From: Bullera alba
Lineage: Eukaryota > Basidiomycota > Tremellomycetes > Tremellales > Bulleraceae
Direction of reading: 5' to 3'
NCBI GenBank assembly: GCA_001600095.1
Contig: BCIX01000006.1
Span: 1,054,001-1,118,000, forward strand
DNA: 64,000 nt
Shown: in pieces, positions 52,121 through 63,571 of the stretch
How the letters are laid out: each line of letters starts with the position of its first letter
Numbering within the stretch: the stretch's first letter is position 1
The notes under the pieces: generated by a model
The model's input: the letters and a program-made list of their open reading frames with translations, nothing else
What the model was told of the DNA's origin: nothing
Database searches by the model: none
Program-made: the position numbers and the translations under genes

Positions 52121-53149
52121 TCACCAATTATGGTCGTGATCGCCGTCATCCTCCTCGTCCACGTATCCATTCCAATTACCTCGCCATGGTCGGCATGAGG
52201 AACAGCCACAGATATCGGCGTGACTACTTGTGCTGATATCATCAAGAAATTGGTCGTTGTAGTAGTCGTAATCGTTGACACTGAAGTCGGATTCTGCTCG
52301 AGTTTCGGCCTCGTGTCTTGCTGCGATTGCGGGGTCGTAGAAGTCGAACGGACGCCAGGCGGCTTTCTTCCCCGGCTTGGATTTGCTCGAAGCTTGGGCT
52401 GCACCGTATTGTGGATCGAGTGATCCGAGGCTTGACGTGCTGACAGTCTCTCCAGCGAAAGATGCGATGTCCGCGAGCTGATCTGGTGTCCCGTTGAGCT
52501 GACGAGCAGATTGCCATAACAATGACGGGAGGTTCGGTATCCCCCATTCCTTCGCGACTTCCTTCGCTGCCGCTATGACGGAAACGATGTCTCCAAGCGT
52601 CATCGGTCCAGATCCTGAGTATGGCGTGATGGAGATGAGAATGACCGTCACTATGTCCGACTCAAGGGGGACTTTGAAAATGGGTATCGTGTGAGTCGGA
52701 TCCCACCTCGATATCAGCATGGGCGTATCGGCCTGTCGGCTGAAGTGGGAGGTATGTCGCTTGACATCGGAAGAGCGAAGGTGATAGCGGATCTTGCAGA
52801 GATCCTCGAGGATTATCGAGTCGGGAAACCATTGCGCCGGCTTCGGGAAGGTAGGGTGGTATGTCACGGTGCCGGGTGTCGAGTCCCCAGCGGAATGGTG
52901 GGCTTTTGGGTCTAACTTGGGTATGACCTTGTTGAGAGGAGGTGGTATGATGGCTGGTGTCGAGGTCTCGATCTTAGTGAGTGGTGTCTGTTGCTTCTGC
53001 GGAGTGGTTGACTGACGAGAGGTCTTCGATGCGGCCTTCTCAATTGCTTTGCGATTACGCTCTTCCTTGATGGCTCGTCGCTCCTGTCGGAGATCCTCCT
53101 CCTCCTTCGTGGCGTACTCTGGTGTCCTGTCCTTGGAGCGTCTTGCCAT
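52121..53149 (-). CDS. BTB-like protein, gene 3 of the cluster (divergent)
   Basis: A single exon of 342 residues runs from ATG 53149 to the stop at 52121. The N-terminus is highly charged (MARRSKDRTPEYATKEEEDL) with a Lys/Glu/Gln-rich predicted coil and a Pro-rich linker. The middle resembles a degenerate BTB core: DSIILEDLCKIRYHLRSSDV then KRHTSHFSRQAD, VPLESDIVTVILISITPYSG and DIVSVIAAAKEVAKEWGIPN. The end is Asp/Tyr-rich with HADICGCSSCRPW, a CxCxxC variant of the C-x2-C found at the end of its neighbours. No enzymatic motif is seen. It is the most divergent member and could have a distinct partner. Confidence 0.65.
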   Translation of the reverse strand: MARRSKDRTPEYATKEEEDLRQERRAIKEERNRKAIEKAASKTSRQSTTPQKQQTPLTKIETSTPAIIPPPLNKVIPKLDPKAHHSAGDSTPGTVTYHPTFPKPAQWFPDSIILEDLCKIRYHLRSSDVKRHTSHFSRQADTPMLISRWDPTHTIPIFKVPLESDIVTVILISITPYSGSGPMTLGDIVSVIAAAKEVAKEWGIPNLPSLLWQSARQLNGTPDQLADIASFAGETVSTSSLGSLDPQYGAAQASSKSKPGKKAAWRPFDFYDPAIAARHEAETRAESDFSVNDYDYYNDQFLDDISTSSHADICGCSSCRPWRGNWNGYVDEEDDGDHDHNW

Positions 53150-53626
53150 GTTGGTATGTGTTTAGCGAAAATATACAAGGGACTGAGAGAATGGCGAGAC
53201 AGCCTTTGAGCCCATACTACCAGTACAAGCCGGAGGCTGGGTGCTACTCCTCCAACGCTTCTTGTGCCTGAGATTACTGATGGTCACCTCGATGTCACGG
53301 TGATGACTTCGAGCTGACGATGTCAGCATGATGCATCGCTTCAGCTCGGTTCTCAAACGCCAGCAAGACAGTCACCATTACATGCACAATTGCTACGATC
53401 AGTATGTTCAAGTATGACATGGTTCACGCTATCCACGTTCCTCCTCTATACCATCTTCCTGTTCTACAATAAAAAACCTCTATCACACTCCACGACAAAC
53501 CTGACCCACTTCGCCGTCACCTCCCTGCAAGACAAGCGTCACATATCCTAGCATCCGTCCAGTCCGATCGTATGACTATGAGACGCCGAGAATGTGGCCT
53601 GTCGAAGGGTCTGGACGGGGCGAGCC
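53150..53626. other. Intergenic region in the BTB cluster
   Basis: This lies between BTB genes 3 and 4. CTATACCATC and a run AATAAAAAA near 53466-53475 on the plus strand are the only notable words. No gene is supported. Confidence 0.3.
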
Positions 53627-54775
53627 TCAATCTTTGAGTTTCAGCGTCGACATATGAAGCTTGGTCGGTGTATGGAAAGCCTGGCTGAGCCTGGTTCTGC
53701 ACTTGTCGCAAGTGATGATGTGCTGGAAGCTGGCTGCAATGTCCAACAGGAGGCTCGAAGAAGTAGCGCTGAGAAACACCTCTGGGAACTTGGTGACATG
53801 GGCCAAGAAAGCGGCCGCTGCTGATCGTCGAGCGGTGTTGACATCACCCTTGAACGCTCTGAAGGTGTCGCATCCCGATGGCGGATAACCCTTGCAGGAC
53901 TTGGAGAAGTCCGGAAAGTCGTGTTGGTGCCCAGTGGACTTATCGAGGGCGAGTTTAAATTCCGGGAGGTATTTCTGGTGATTATCGTGCAGCTTCTGCA
54001 GACCTCGATAGATGCCCTTGTGTTCCGCTCGAAGGTATTTGGTGACTCCGACTGGCATAGTATCGAAAGTGGTGATGAGGGTGTGGTATCGCATAGCTCG
54101 AAATTCCGGTGTTTGAGCCATGCCAAGCTGGAGCATGAAGCCGAGTGTGTAGAACGGGGCGGAGGATCGATGATTTCCAACGATGGTCTTGTTGAAATGG
54201 GTGCGAAAGTCGTGAAAGTCGTAGGCGTCGACGATCACCATGATGTCGGCCCATCGGGCCCAGATGACGGGACACACGGCGACAGAGGATGAAGTATCGT
54301 TTATGATCTCGAGGACATAGTCGAGGGCGGTGGATGAGGCGGAAGGGAGGTCGATGATGAGTGAATTTCCAGCTGTCACTTCTTCACCAGCTCCAAGCTC
54401 CATATCGTCAAGGTTGGCGAAGAAGGTGGATTGCGAGTTGAGCTTTGACCTGGATGCGTAAAACTTGACATCGTCCGAGCTGCGTAACACGACGTCGTGG
54501 TAAGTGAGGAAGACAAGGGATTGATCAGGATGAAAGCCGTCGACGGTGGTTCGGGGAGTTGGCGGGACTGCTTTCAGACTTTGATTTCGCTCTCGGGCGA
54601 TTCGTTGGTCGTGCTTGTGTCTTCGCTTGGCGACTGGCAGCTCGGATGGCTGTTTGGTTGATACCATGCAAGCCGTCGTTGCGTTGGGACGTTTGTTGCC
54701 ATTGCGGCCGGAATCTTGGGCTCGCCTGGCTCTTGCCGAGAGTACTTTGTTCACCTGGACATCAAGGGTGGGCAT
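53627..54775 (-). CDS. BTB/POZ-type protein, gene 4 of the cluster
   Basis: A single exon of 382 residues runs from ATG 54775 (MPTLDVQVNKVLSARARRAQ) to the stop at 53627. The frame is open further upstream but without another ATG. A basic stretch (VAKRRHKHDQRIARERN) could be a nuclear localisation signal. The BTB core follows: VVLRSSDDVKFYASRSKLNS, QSTFFANLDDMELGAGEE, IIDLPSASSTALDYVLEIIN and ADIMVIVDAYDFHDFRTHF. The C-terminus has IITCDKCRTRLSQAF, matching the C-x2-C-x4-5-[SF]-x2-F ending of genes 1 and 2. It is the best intact reference for judging the stop codon in gene 1. Confidence 0.72.
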   Translation of the reverse strand: MPTLDVQVNKVLSARARRAQDSGRNGNKRPNATTACMVSTKQPSELPVAKRRHKHDQRIARERNQSLKAVPPTPRTTVDGFHPDQSLVFLTYHDVVLRSSDDVKFYASRSKLNSQSTFFANLDDMELGAGEEVTAGNSLIIDLPSASSTALDYVLEIINDTSSSVAVCPVIWARWADIMVIVDAYDFHDFRTHFNKTIVGNHRSSAPFYTLGFMLQLGMAQTPEFRAMRYHTLITTFDTMPVGVTKYLRAEHKGIYRGLQKLHDNHQKYLPEFKLALDKSTGHQHDFPDFSKSCKGYPPSGCDTFRAFKGDVNTARRSAAAAFLAHVTKFPEVFLSATSSSLLLDIAASFQHIITCDKCRTRLSQAFHTPTKLHMSTLKLKD

Positions 54776-55260
54776 TGTGCTAGTCGCTGTACTGTGAGGA
54801 TCTTGGGATGTCCTGGTGAAAGCTGACGTGGGAGCGAGTAGGTGAGAATCAAGCAGGAAGTGACAAGTGTATGAATGGTAGGTATGGGAAGGAAAGAACA
54901 CCTGGAAGCTGGCGACTTGCCTCGTGTTGTCGGAGAATTGAATGAGAGAGTGGGACAGGCACGAGGCCGAGTGGCACTTGAAGCCTACTAACAGTGGTGC
55001 ACTGGTGTTGGGTCGTAACCGTATAGTTTAGTCCAGGCTATGACTATCCCCTGATGGGTTGCGAAGCATACCCTTCCACTGTCAAGTCGACTGTGTGATC
55101 ATGATCGGCAGATCGGCAGTGCGTCTCTCATATGAGGCAGCGAGGTCTGAGCAGGGACCGTCGGAATCAGTGCAGAACGTCCGACGCTGTTCAGCCTAGA
55201 AGCTTGGCCGATGCATCTGCCAACGCATCCAACTCCGTCTTGCTGGTCTGGGTGTCCCAC
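54776..55260. other. Intergenic region, edge of the BTB cluster
   Basis: Between BTB gene 4 and the 3' end of the next minus-strand gene. No gene is supported; short open frames have no motif. Confidence 0.3.
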
Positions 55261-57264
55261 TCAGAGCCTAGCTGCTATTCGTGACCACCACCCTTCTTCC
55301 CTCGTCTGCTTATCTTCGATCTTGTCTTTCCAGGCGTACCACCACTCCATACCCACCACCTTGGACTCATCCGGCAGACCCTGTATCACCATCTTGAAAG
55401 CAGCCGATGCGAGCTCTAGTCTATGGGGATTGTCGACGGGTACTTCCATTATAGCCTCCGCCACCTCGTTCAAATGCGATAACAGCGCTGGACGCGGGAT
55501 GTATGGTGAAGATAGGATGCTGCCCATTCGGGAGGTATGCTTGAATGGATCGCCGCGATTAAGCGTTTTGCGGATGACGACGAGTTGAGCGGCTAGTCTT
55601 TGGACTAGATGTGGGTCCAGCTCAGAGGCAGCTTTCACGGCGAAAGGGTATGCGGCTAGGAATTGCTCCGAGGTCAGATCGCCAGAATGCCCTTGCTAAA
55701 AATACGGTCAGCTGAGGCAGATCTAGCGGACTATCTTCAGCTCACCTTCAGAAGGATGTTCGCGTAGATTGGCACCAGCTCTTCCAGGAAAGACCGCTGT
55801 ACCGCTGCCGCCTCGGGATCTGGCGCACTGACGGCTAGTAGAGTGATCATGAAAGCGTGTGCAGCTTGGAAGCTTCCCGGATGGAGCGTATCGACAAGAT
55901 GCCTGTTCTACGTTCAGCTGGAGTCCATTAACAAAGGGATGGTTGCAGCTGAAGAGACTCACCTGAAGCATAGAGGCAGTAGAACGTCTCTGAGCGTCCG
56001 GCCGTCCATAACCGACAAGAGCTGCTCCTCCAGTTGCAAGATAAAGGCCGCTTTGGCGGGGCTGACGAGTGACAGCCCCACGAGCTCCTTAAACAGACGC
56101 GACACGTCCCCGCTATCTCTCCCTGAGGCTATGATGTCGAGGCTGCCATATAGGATCTTGTGATACCCTTCCAGTCCGCCTTCAGAATGGTCCAAAAGGT
56201 TAGAAAAGCTTCCCAGGGTGAGCAGTATCTCCCGTGCCAGCTCCGATGGGCGGTGGAGAGATACAGGGCTCCCTCCCACTACGATATCAACGATGCTGGT
56301 CGCCGGAATGAGGAAGGAGAATAAAGCGGTCTTCTGTGCTTCCCAGTTGTCCGAGGAAGGATCTGACGAGGGAATCAGCTCAGCTGGCCGGTACGACAAT
56401 CGGAGACCGTGACGCAGCCAGACTCACCGGAAACTGGTGTACCACTTCTCGACCCTGCTTCTGGCTTCCGCGCCTCAATGCAGAACTCGAGCATGCTGTC
56501 CCAAGCCTGCGCACGGGCAGATGGGCCACCGTGATCCATAACGACGAAGAACCGAGCAAGGGCTTTGGCAAGTTGAGCACATTGATCTGGATCGCCATTA
56601 TTCCGACTTCGGGCTAGAAGCTGAGCCTGTACTTCCAGCAGAATTACCTAGTTCACCAGGGTAAGCTATACTTGTCTTCAAGCAGCACGTAGCTCACCTC
56701 TAGATCCAAGGCCTTCAGCCTCGACTCATCCACGGTAGCAGCTGCCACACTGAGCATCTCCAGCCTTTCTTCGGAGGAAGTTGACGCTATTGCGATGACC
56801 AGCTCTTCTTCCAACTGAGCCCTCGCTTCTCCCCATTCCACCGAGCGATTATCCTCCAGTCCCTCTAACAACCCAATGATTATGTATCTTTGATCTGAGG
56901 CATTATCCGAGGAAAGCACTATGCCAGTGATTTCCTTCAACCATTTCCGAGCTAATCGATTCCTTCGGGTAGTAGCGAGATAGCTGTTCTCCAGGTTCTT
57001 CTCTATCAGACCCACTTTACCAGTCACAGAAAGCCTGATAGCATGGACGATGCCTGATGGTTTGATCGATTGACTCGACCACAGGGTTGGCGAGGCGACT
57101 AAGGCTTTGGTGAACTCTGTCAAGTCTGCTCCAGAAGCGGTCGAGAGGAAGTGGGTGATAGCGCCAGAGACGGTGTCCGCCGGGATGGTGAGAGCATTAC
57201 TGGACTCGAGCGCTGCGATAAAAGACCTCAGAATCTCCTGATCATCACCTCGGGACTCTGCCAT
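55261..57264 (-). CDS. Helical repeat-like protein with PTS1-like C-terminus (PEX8 candidate)
   Basis: About five exons on the minus strand run from ATG 57264 (MAESRGDDQEILRSFIAAL) to TGA 55261, about 585 residues. The whole sequence reads as alternating amphipathic helices (for example FTKALVASPTLW, ELAREILLTLGSFSNLLDHS, FILQLEEQLLSVMDGRTLRD), like an ARM/HEAT solenoid. There is no catalytic motif, signal peptide or membrane segment. The last residues are WWSRIAARL; ARL fits the peroxisomal targeting consensus [SAC]-[KRH]-[LM]. Fungal Pex8 is a peroxisome-lumen helical protein of similar length carrying a PTS1, so it is a reasonable candidate, but no diagnostic motif was recognised. It diverges from CWC22 across 287 bases. 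Confidence 0.65.
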
Positions 57265-57551
57265 GATTCAACTGGGCTGTGCTGTCGATAGTGGACAGAG
57301 AACAAGAGAGCTCTAGAGAGGCCCGTTGTAGAGGCAGGCTGTTTCATCGGCTACGACGATTGACCGGTCCACCCCGGTATCAGATCGACACGTCAGGGTG
57401 TATTGTTAGCTTATCACCTCCACCCATTTAATCCATGGTGGCCATTAATCGAACTCTTACCCAAGAGCTCTCTACAACAACTACTCTCGAGCATGAGCAT
57501 CAGTCGACTCTAGCAAGCAAGACTTCCATCGCATTCAAAATAGTCACAGCA

Positions 57552-60330
57552 ATGTCTCGTACAGCCTCAGAGTCCAGGTCGCCAAGTCCACCCAGGTCAA
57601 AACCTCGGGCAGCGTCTCCTACGCCCAGCAGGAGTGCTAGCCCCGAACCACCCTCCAAGCGGAAGAGGTGAGCTCAACAATATCTTTAACGGTGTGGTCG
57701 TGCTAATGCGGTTTCAGGTCCGCGTCACCTTTGCCTCGAGACAGGACTCAGTCCCCGCCACATAGACGCCGACGGTCGGTCTCGCCCAGTAGAGCAAACG
57801 GAGGAGGAGATGCGGATGGTCAATTGGTGAAGAGTAATGGAGGGGATGCTGCCGCCCGGGATGAAGCAGCCCGACGAGCAGAGTTCGCCCAATTGCTTGG
57901 ATCGAGGAGTGGAGGAGCGTATATCCCTCCCTCAAGGCTGAGGGCGATGCAGGCCGAGGCGGCGAAAGACAAGACAAGTGCAGAGTATCAGAGATTGAGC
58001 TGGGACGCTCTGAGGAAGAGTATAAACGGTCTCATCAACAAGGTAGGTACCGCTCCACACTTCAAGCCCGTCTTGCCTTTTCGCGTGCAAACTGATTGAC
58101 ATCATCTAGGTCAATGTCTCGAATATCAAGCATGTGGTACCGGAGCTATTTGGAGAGAACCTGATTAGGGGAAAAGGCCTGTTTGCAAGGTCGATCATGC
58201 GAGCTCAGGCATCCTCGCTACCGTTCACACCGGTTTTCGCCGCTTTGGTCTCGATTGTCAACACCAAGTTGCCGCAAGTAGGAGAGCTAGTATTGATCAG
58301 ATTGATCGCTCAGTTCCGAAGAGCGTACAAGCGAAACGACAAGGTCAGTATCGAGTTCCAGCCTCATTTCCGTCCCGGTCGGTGATACCTCTGCACAGTA
58401 AGCTGATCCCGCATAGACCGTCTGCAACGCCACCTCCACCTTCATCGCCCACCTCTGCAACCAATATGTCGCTCACGAAATTGTCGCCCTGCAAATCCTC
58501 CTCCTCTGTCTCGAGAAGCCGACGGACGACTCGATCGAGGTCGCCGTCGCATTCATGAAAGAAGTGGGATTTTTCCTCTCGGAGAACGCGCCAAAGGCCA
58601 ACAATACCGTGTTTGAGCGATTCAGAGCGGTTCTACATGAGGGTGCCATCTCGAAACGATGCCAGTACATGATCGAAGTTCTCTTCCAGGTCCGAAAGGA
58701 CAAGTACAAGGACAACCCTTCGATACCCGAGGGACTGGATCTAGTGGAGGAGGAGGAGCAGATCACGCACAGGATCACATTGGATGATGAGCTGCAAGTT
58801 CAAGAGTCTCTGAGTGAGTTACCAAGCTGGTAGCAACGTGAGCGGGACTGACAGTTTGCAGATTTGTTCAAGGTTGACCCGAAGTTTTTGGACAATGAGG
58901 AGCGATATGTCGAGATCAAGCGGGAGATTCTGGGAGACTCGGATGACGAGGATGAATCTGGAAGTGAAGAGAGCGGTTCCGAGGATGACGACGAGGACGA
59001 CGATGTGGCGCCCGAGAAAGCTGGTATCACGGATATGACCGAGACCAACTTGATCAACCTGAGAAGAACGATCTACTTGACGATCATGAACTCGGTGAGT
59101 AGACCGTCCGAGGTAGCGTAATGATGCTGACTTTTCTAGCTCAACTTCGAAGAAGCCGTCCACAAGCTCATGAAGATCAACATCCCCGAGGGCAAGGAGG
59201 TGAGTTAATGATGTTACCGGAATTGGGCGAGATCGCGCTGACAACTGTTGCAGATCGAAATGTGCAACATGATAGTCGAGTGTTGTTCGCAAGAACGCTC
59301 CTATAACAATTTCTACGGATTGATCGGAGAGCGATTTTGTAAATTGAACCGGGTCTGGACGGACAATTTCCAAGAGGCCTTCGCCAAGTACTTCGACACG
59401 ATCCATCGGTACGAGACGAACAAACTGCGAAACATTGGTCGATTCTTCGGTCACCTGCTCGCCTCGGACGGAATCTCCTGGGCGGTACTCAACGTCGTCC
59501 ACATGAACGAGGAAGAGACGACGTCCTCGTCCCGAATCTTCGTCAAGATTGTCATGCAGGAGATGATGGAGGAGATGGGTATGAACCGAATGGTCGAGAG
59601 ATTCAAGATTCCCGACCTTAGACCTGCCTTTGCGGGCATGTTCCCAATGGACAACCCCAAGAACACGCGTTTCGCCATCAACTACTTCACCTCTATCGGT
59701 CTCGGCAAGTTGACAGAGGAGATGAGGACATACTTGCAAAACGCGCCCAAACTCCTTGCGGCCCAACATGCCGCTATGAAGGCCGCAGAGTCTTCGGATT
59801 CCGACTCGTCGTCGGACCTCTCTTCGTCCTCGGATAGCGACACTTCCAGCGATAGCTCCAGTGATAGTGATGACAGCTACGACAGGAGAAGAAAGACTAG
59901 GAGGAGGAGTACTTCCACTCCACCCAGGAGAAGAAGATACTCTTCGGACGAGGATTCCCCACCAGCAGCAAGTCGAAAACGCAGGGCGTCACCCAGTCCC
60001 TCTCCACCCAGGCGAAGGAGGTACTCCGATGACTCGCCACGACGAGCTTCGCCTCAAAGACGGGGATCACCACCCAGAAGAGCGTCACCGCCCAGACGAG
60101 CGTCGCCCCCACGACGCCGATACTCGCCGTCCCCACCGCCCAGACGAGGTCCCAATGAAGTGTCACCCCCGCGAAGAAGGGGTCCAAATGACGTTTCCCC
60201 CAGGCGGTCGCCCCCGAGGAGGAGATACCCGGATTCCAGGTCGCCATCCCCTCCGCCCCCACGAAGGCGGTACGACGACGACTCTCCCCCACGAAGGCGA
60301 CGAGACGATTCGCCCCCGAGAAGGAGGTAG
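57552..60330 (+). CDS. CWC22: Pre-mRNA-splicing factor CWC22
   Basis: Seven exons encode about 805 residues. An RS-rich N-terminus ([17 protein letters not shown]) precedes the MIF4G domain: [52 protein letters not shown] [13 protein letters not shown], and the late helices. The MA3 domain follows with [40 protein letters not shown] and [15 protein letters not shown], ending in [20 protein letters not shown]. The tail is DSSSD-rich and then about 100 residues of RRRYS/SPPRRAS repeats (60000-60330). CWC22 is a spliceosome NTC-associated factor, and in animals it deposits eIF4A3 for the exon junction complex. ATG 57552 is chosen because the RS region starts there; an in-frame ATG at 57435 would add 39 residues. 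Confidence 0.94.
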
Positions 60331-60531
60331 AGCGGGGACCAGCAGGCACGGAATTTACAAAAAGGGTCACAGAACGTCTGTGGAAAGCACAATCATCATT
60401 AGCTCATGACGATGTAACTTGTACAACGAGAGTCTGCGACCTGGTAATTGCATGGCAAGATGACTGACTACATTGATTGACAACTTTGATTTACAGTGCT
60501 TACTTCTGAACTACTCATACGCTTCACCACC
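60331..60531. other. Convergent intergenic region, CWC22 / AMP-forming ligase
   Basis: Only 201 bases separate the two stop codons. No additional signal is seen. Confidence 0.4.
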
Positions 60532-63242
60532 CTACAGCCGGCTCTTGACCTTTCCAGCATCCACCCTGCCTCGCTTCTCCCATTCCTTAACGAGCATGGG
60601 CTTGATGTCCTTTTTCACCACTTTGCCATTAACGTTCCGAGCTATCCAAGATCAGCTTAATCCCCGCTTACTCCAGCGGCTAAATTACTACTCACGCAAT
60701 GCCCCGCTGTGGACAAGGATGATCGAAGGCCAAGCAGGTCTCCCGAGTCTATGCCCGTCAGCTCAAGACAGCGCTGTTACGGAATATAGGAGGGGAGACA
60801 GGACATACCGCGTTTTTACATGTTCCAGCAGGATATCCTCGGTCACTCCACCGCCGGACTGTTCTCGGAGGGAAACCACAGCGCCGACTTTCTCGCCTAA
60901 GATGTCGTCGGGGACTCCAATGGCCACGGCTTCTGATACCCCCGAATGGGCATACAGCGCGTTCTCGACGTCCGTAGACGCGACCTATCGGACCTGTGTC
61001 AGCGGGATTCCAAACGATACGACCAGTCTTGCGTCACTTACATTCTCGCCTCCCCGGATAATAATGTCTTTCACTGTCAAAAAGGAAGGTGAGCTCTGAG
61101 CCGGGTCGCGGGTGGGAAAGACTGCCTGAGGCAGCTCCTAAGGCCCACTCACGTCTATCCTTGATGTACAAGAAGCCCTCGTCGTCGACCATGCCAACGT
61201 CGCCGGTATCCAACCACCCCTCTGCATCTATCGCAGCTTGGGTCGCGGCTACAGTCTGTCACCAAGGCATTCGCAGTCAGGGTAAGAGTCTGAAGACCAG
61301 CGACTCACCCTGATCCGCCACGTAGCACTTCATGACTTGTGGTCCTCGCACCGTCAGCAAGCCGACTTGACCTGCGGGTAGGGGCTTCTTGGTATCTGGA
61401 TCGATTATCCTTATGTCGCAAACGGGCACTGGAGGTCCACTGAACTCAATCAGTGGTGAGTTAACAAGCTAGGAGGAGTGTATCTCACGTGCTGTCGGGC
61501 TGCAGAGATGAGTCAGCGGTGTCACGTACCGAGATCCTGACATCGGCTCACCCTATCGACGTAATCTTGCCCAGCTACCGAACAAACATATGCGTTCGTC
61601 TCTGTAAGACCGTAGCCCTGTACTCTGCCCCTCTATCAGCCCTTATAGCTCTATACAACGCAATGCAGACTCACAAGCCGGCCTTGGGCCATCGAGTCTT
61701 GACCTCCTTGGCCAGCTGCTTGCTCGGCGGGGCGCCACCGTAGAAGACCGTTTCGGGGACTATACTCCTATCCAAATCCGGACTCTGCAGGATCGAGCTC
61801 ACCACCGCCGGCACCCTACCACAACGGTCAATACCGCCATCTCGCACGTAAAGTAGCGTAGGGGACTGACCCGCCAATCACGGTGACTTTCTCCGAGGCA
61901 ATCAACCCCACGGCCTCCTTGACGCTCCATCGGTGCATCATGACCATCTTCGATCCCCCGAAGAATGCCCGCATGAGCCATGATAGACACCCCGTGACGT
62001 GGAAGAGCGGGATTGAAAGCAATACGACCTTTTGCGGATCGGTCGCTTTGGGCAGAGGTGGCACAGCGACACCAGCGCGCAATGCCGCTCGAGAGGGTGC
62101 GACCAGACCAGACCATAGATTCGTCAGGGCCATACGCTGGCTGCTCAGTATAGCTTTAGGCTTGCCGCTCGTGCTGCGAACGGAAGTGAGCTGCAGTTTT
62201 GGCAACGCTCATGGTAGCTCACCCGGATGAGAAGAAGATGACACCGTCGCTTTCTGGTCCCAATTTCTGCAGAAACTCGCCTTTGAGCATACGCTGTGTC
62301 TCCACCTCGCTGCTTCTCCAAGCGGCGTCAAGTGTCTGGGTGGGATGGTCATAAGGTACATCTCCCACGAGGGGCTTGTTACTCACCGGTGTATCGCTCT
62401 CGTTTTCGCCCCAGCAGTAAGCCTATTCCGGCATCAGACTGAGCCGTCGTCCTGCCAAAGAAGACCAACGTACCTTGCCCACGCCGTGCTTGTATAGTTG
62501 TCTAGCTACGCCATCTAGCAGATCGGCTCTTTCCGGATCTACCAGTATCAACTCTGGCTGCGTCAGAGCGAGACAATGCACCAGCTGGTCTATCGGCCTG
62601 CCATCATCGTCAATTCCTTGTCCCGATGATATACCTTTACTCACAGCCAGGCATTGAGGCACACTGCAACTCCGCCCAATAGATGAATAGCGACAAAGGC
62701 AACTACCCAGCTACCCCGCCATTCCGTCAGTTATGACCTCATGAGTGACTTGGATGACCCACTCTGTCGAGTTGCCTCCGCCGATAGCCACCCTACACCC
62801 CTCCTCCATGCCCTTTTTCCTCAGCCAAGCCGCCAACTGCAAACTCTTCTCCAAGACCTGCTGGAACTTGACCGTCTCCCGACCCGTGGTGTCTACCGTT
62901 GGCGAGGAGATGAACTCTCTTGAGGCATACTTGGCGATCGAGTCAAGGAAAAAGCTCCTGAACGTTTTCGGGCACTAAACACCGTCAAAGAGCGTCAACA
63001 TCATTTCTTCGCAACCATTCTACGTCTCCAAATTGCGATGCTGAGCACGGAGCTTGTCCAACACTTACATTCTTCCATGTGCGGACGGTGCGTCCATCCA
63101 GAGTCAACTCCTCCATCTCCAGGACTTGGCCCGGGGCAGTAATGATCCGGTCGCCTGATCCGTCAATAGCTGTCTTGGCGTTACGGCTCTCACTGGACTC
63201 ACATTCTTCGACAGACGGCTTTGCTTTCGAGGCCGACGCCAT
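60532..63242 (-). CDS. AMP-forming acyl-CoA synthetase/ligase with peroxisomal PTS1
   Basis: About twelve exons on the minus strand encode some 630 residues from ATG 63242 to TAG 60532. Adenylate-forming motifs are in order: the P-loop [86 protein letters not shown] and [20 protein letters not shown], then the C-terminal catalytic lysine in [13 protein letters not shown]. The last residues KVKSRL end in SRL, a canonical PTS1, so the enzyme probably works in peroxisomes, activating a carboxylic acid with ATP and CoA. Chain length or substrate cannot be told. Several introns have only 45-60 nt. The first coding exon ends just after RTVRTWKN. Confidence 0.92.
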
Positions 63243-63571
63243 TTTGAGAGGATGCCTCGATTACAGGAATTCACTTCGACAGAGTCCAACGGATATAGGG
63301 CGCCAGATGTACAAGTGAGTGTCGCCTGTCGGCATGTCGGTGGTCGCACATTGCCCATTGATCTTTTCGGCTAACAACTCATCCGGTCACTCGCTCATCT
63401 CCGCCTACGGTGCACGGTACATTAGACCGCAGCTTGGCATCTTGTTCATGCTCGATCTCGCACAAGGTGACCATATGTGCAGCCAAGCTGGCGAGACGCA
63501 GCGTAGCACAGGTAGAAACTCATTCGCGTCCAGGCATGCATATTGAGTACCAACGATCAAAGGCTCAGCAT
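63243..63571. promoter_or_regulatory. Upstream region of the AMP-forming ligase
   Basis: These 330 bases lie between the ligase ATG and the stop of the next minus-strand gene, so they hold the ligase promoter and the permease 3' UTR. No clear box was found. Confidence 0.35.

Noticed and set aside
58819..59769. 316-codon minus-strand frame opposite CWC22
   Set aside because: It is antisense to the well-conserved MA3 domain of CWC22; His/Val/Leu-rich composition is typical of such shadows.
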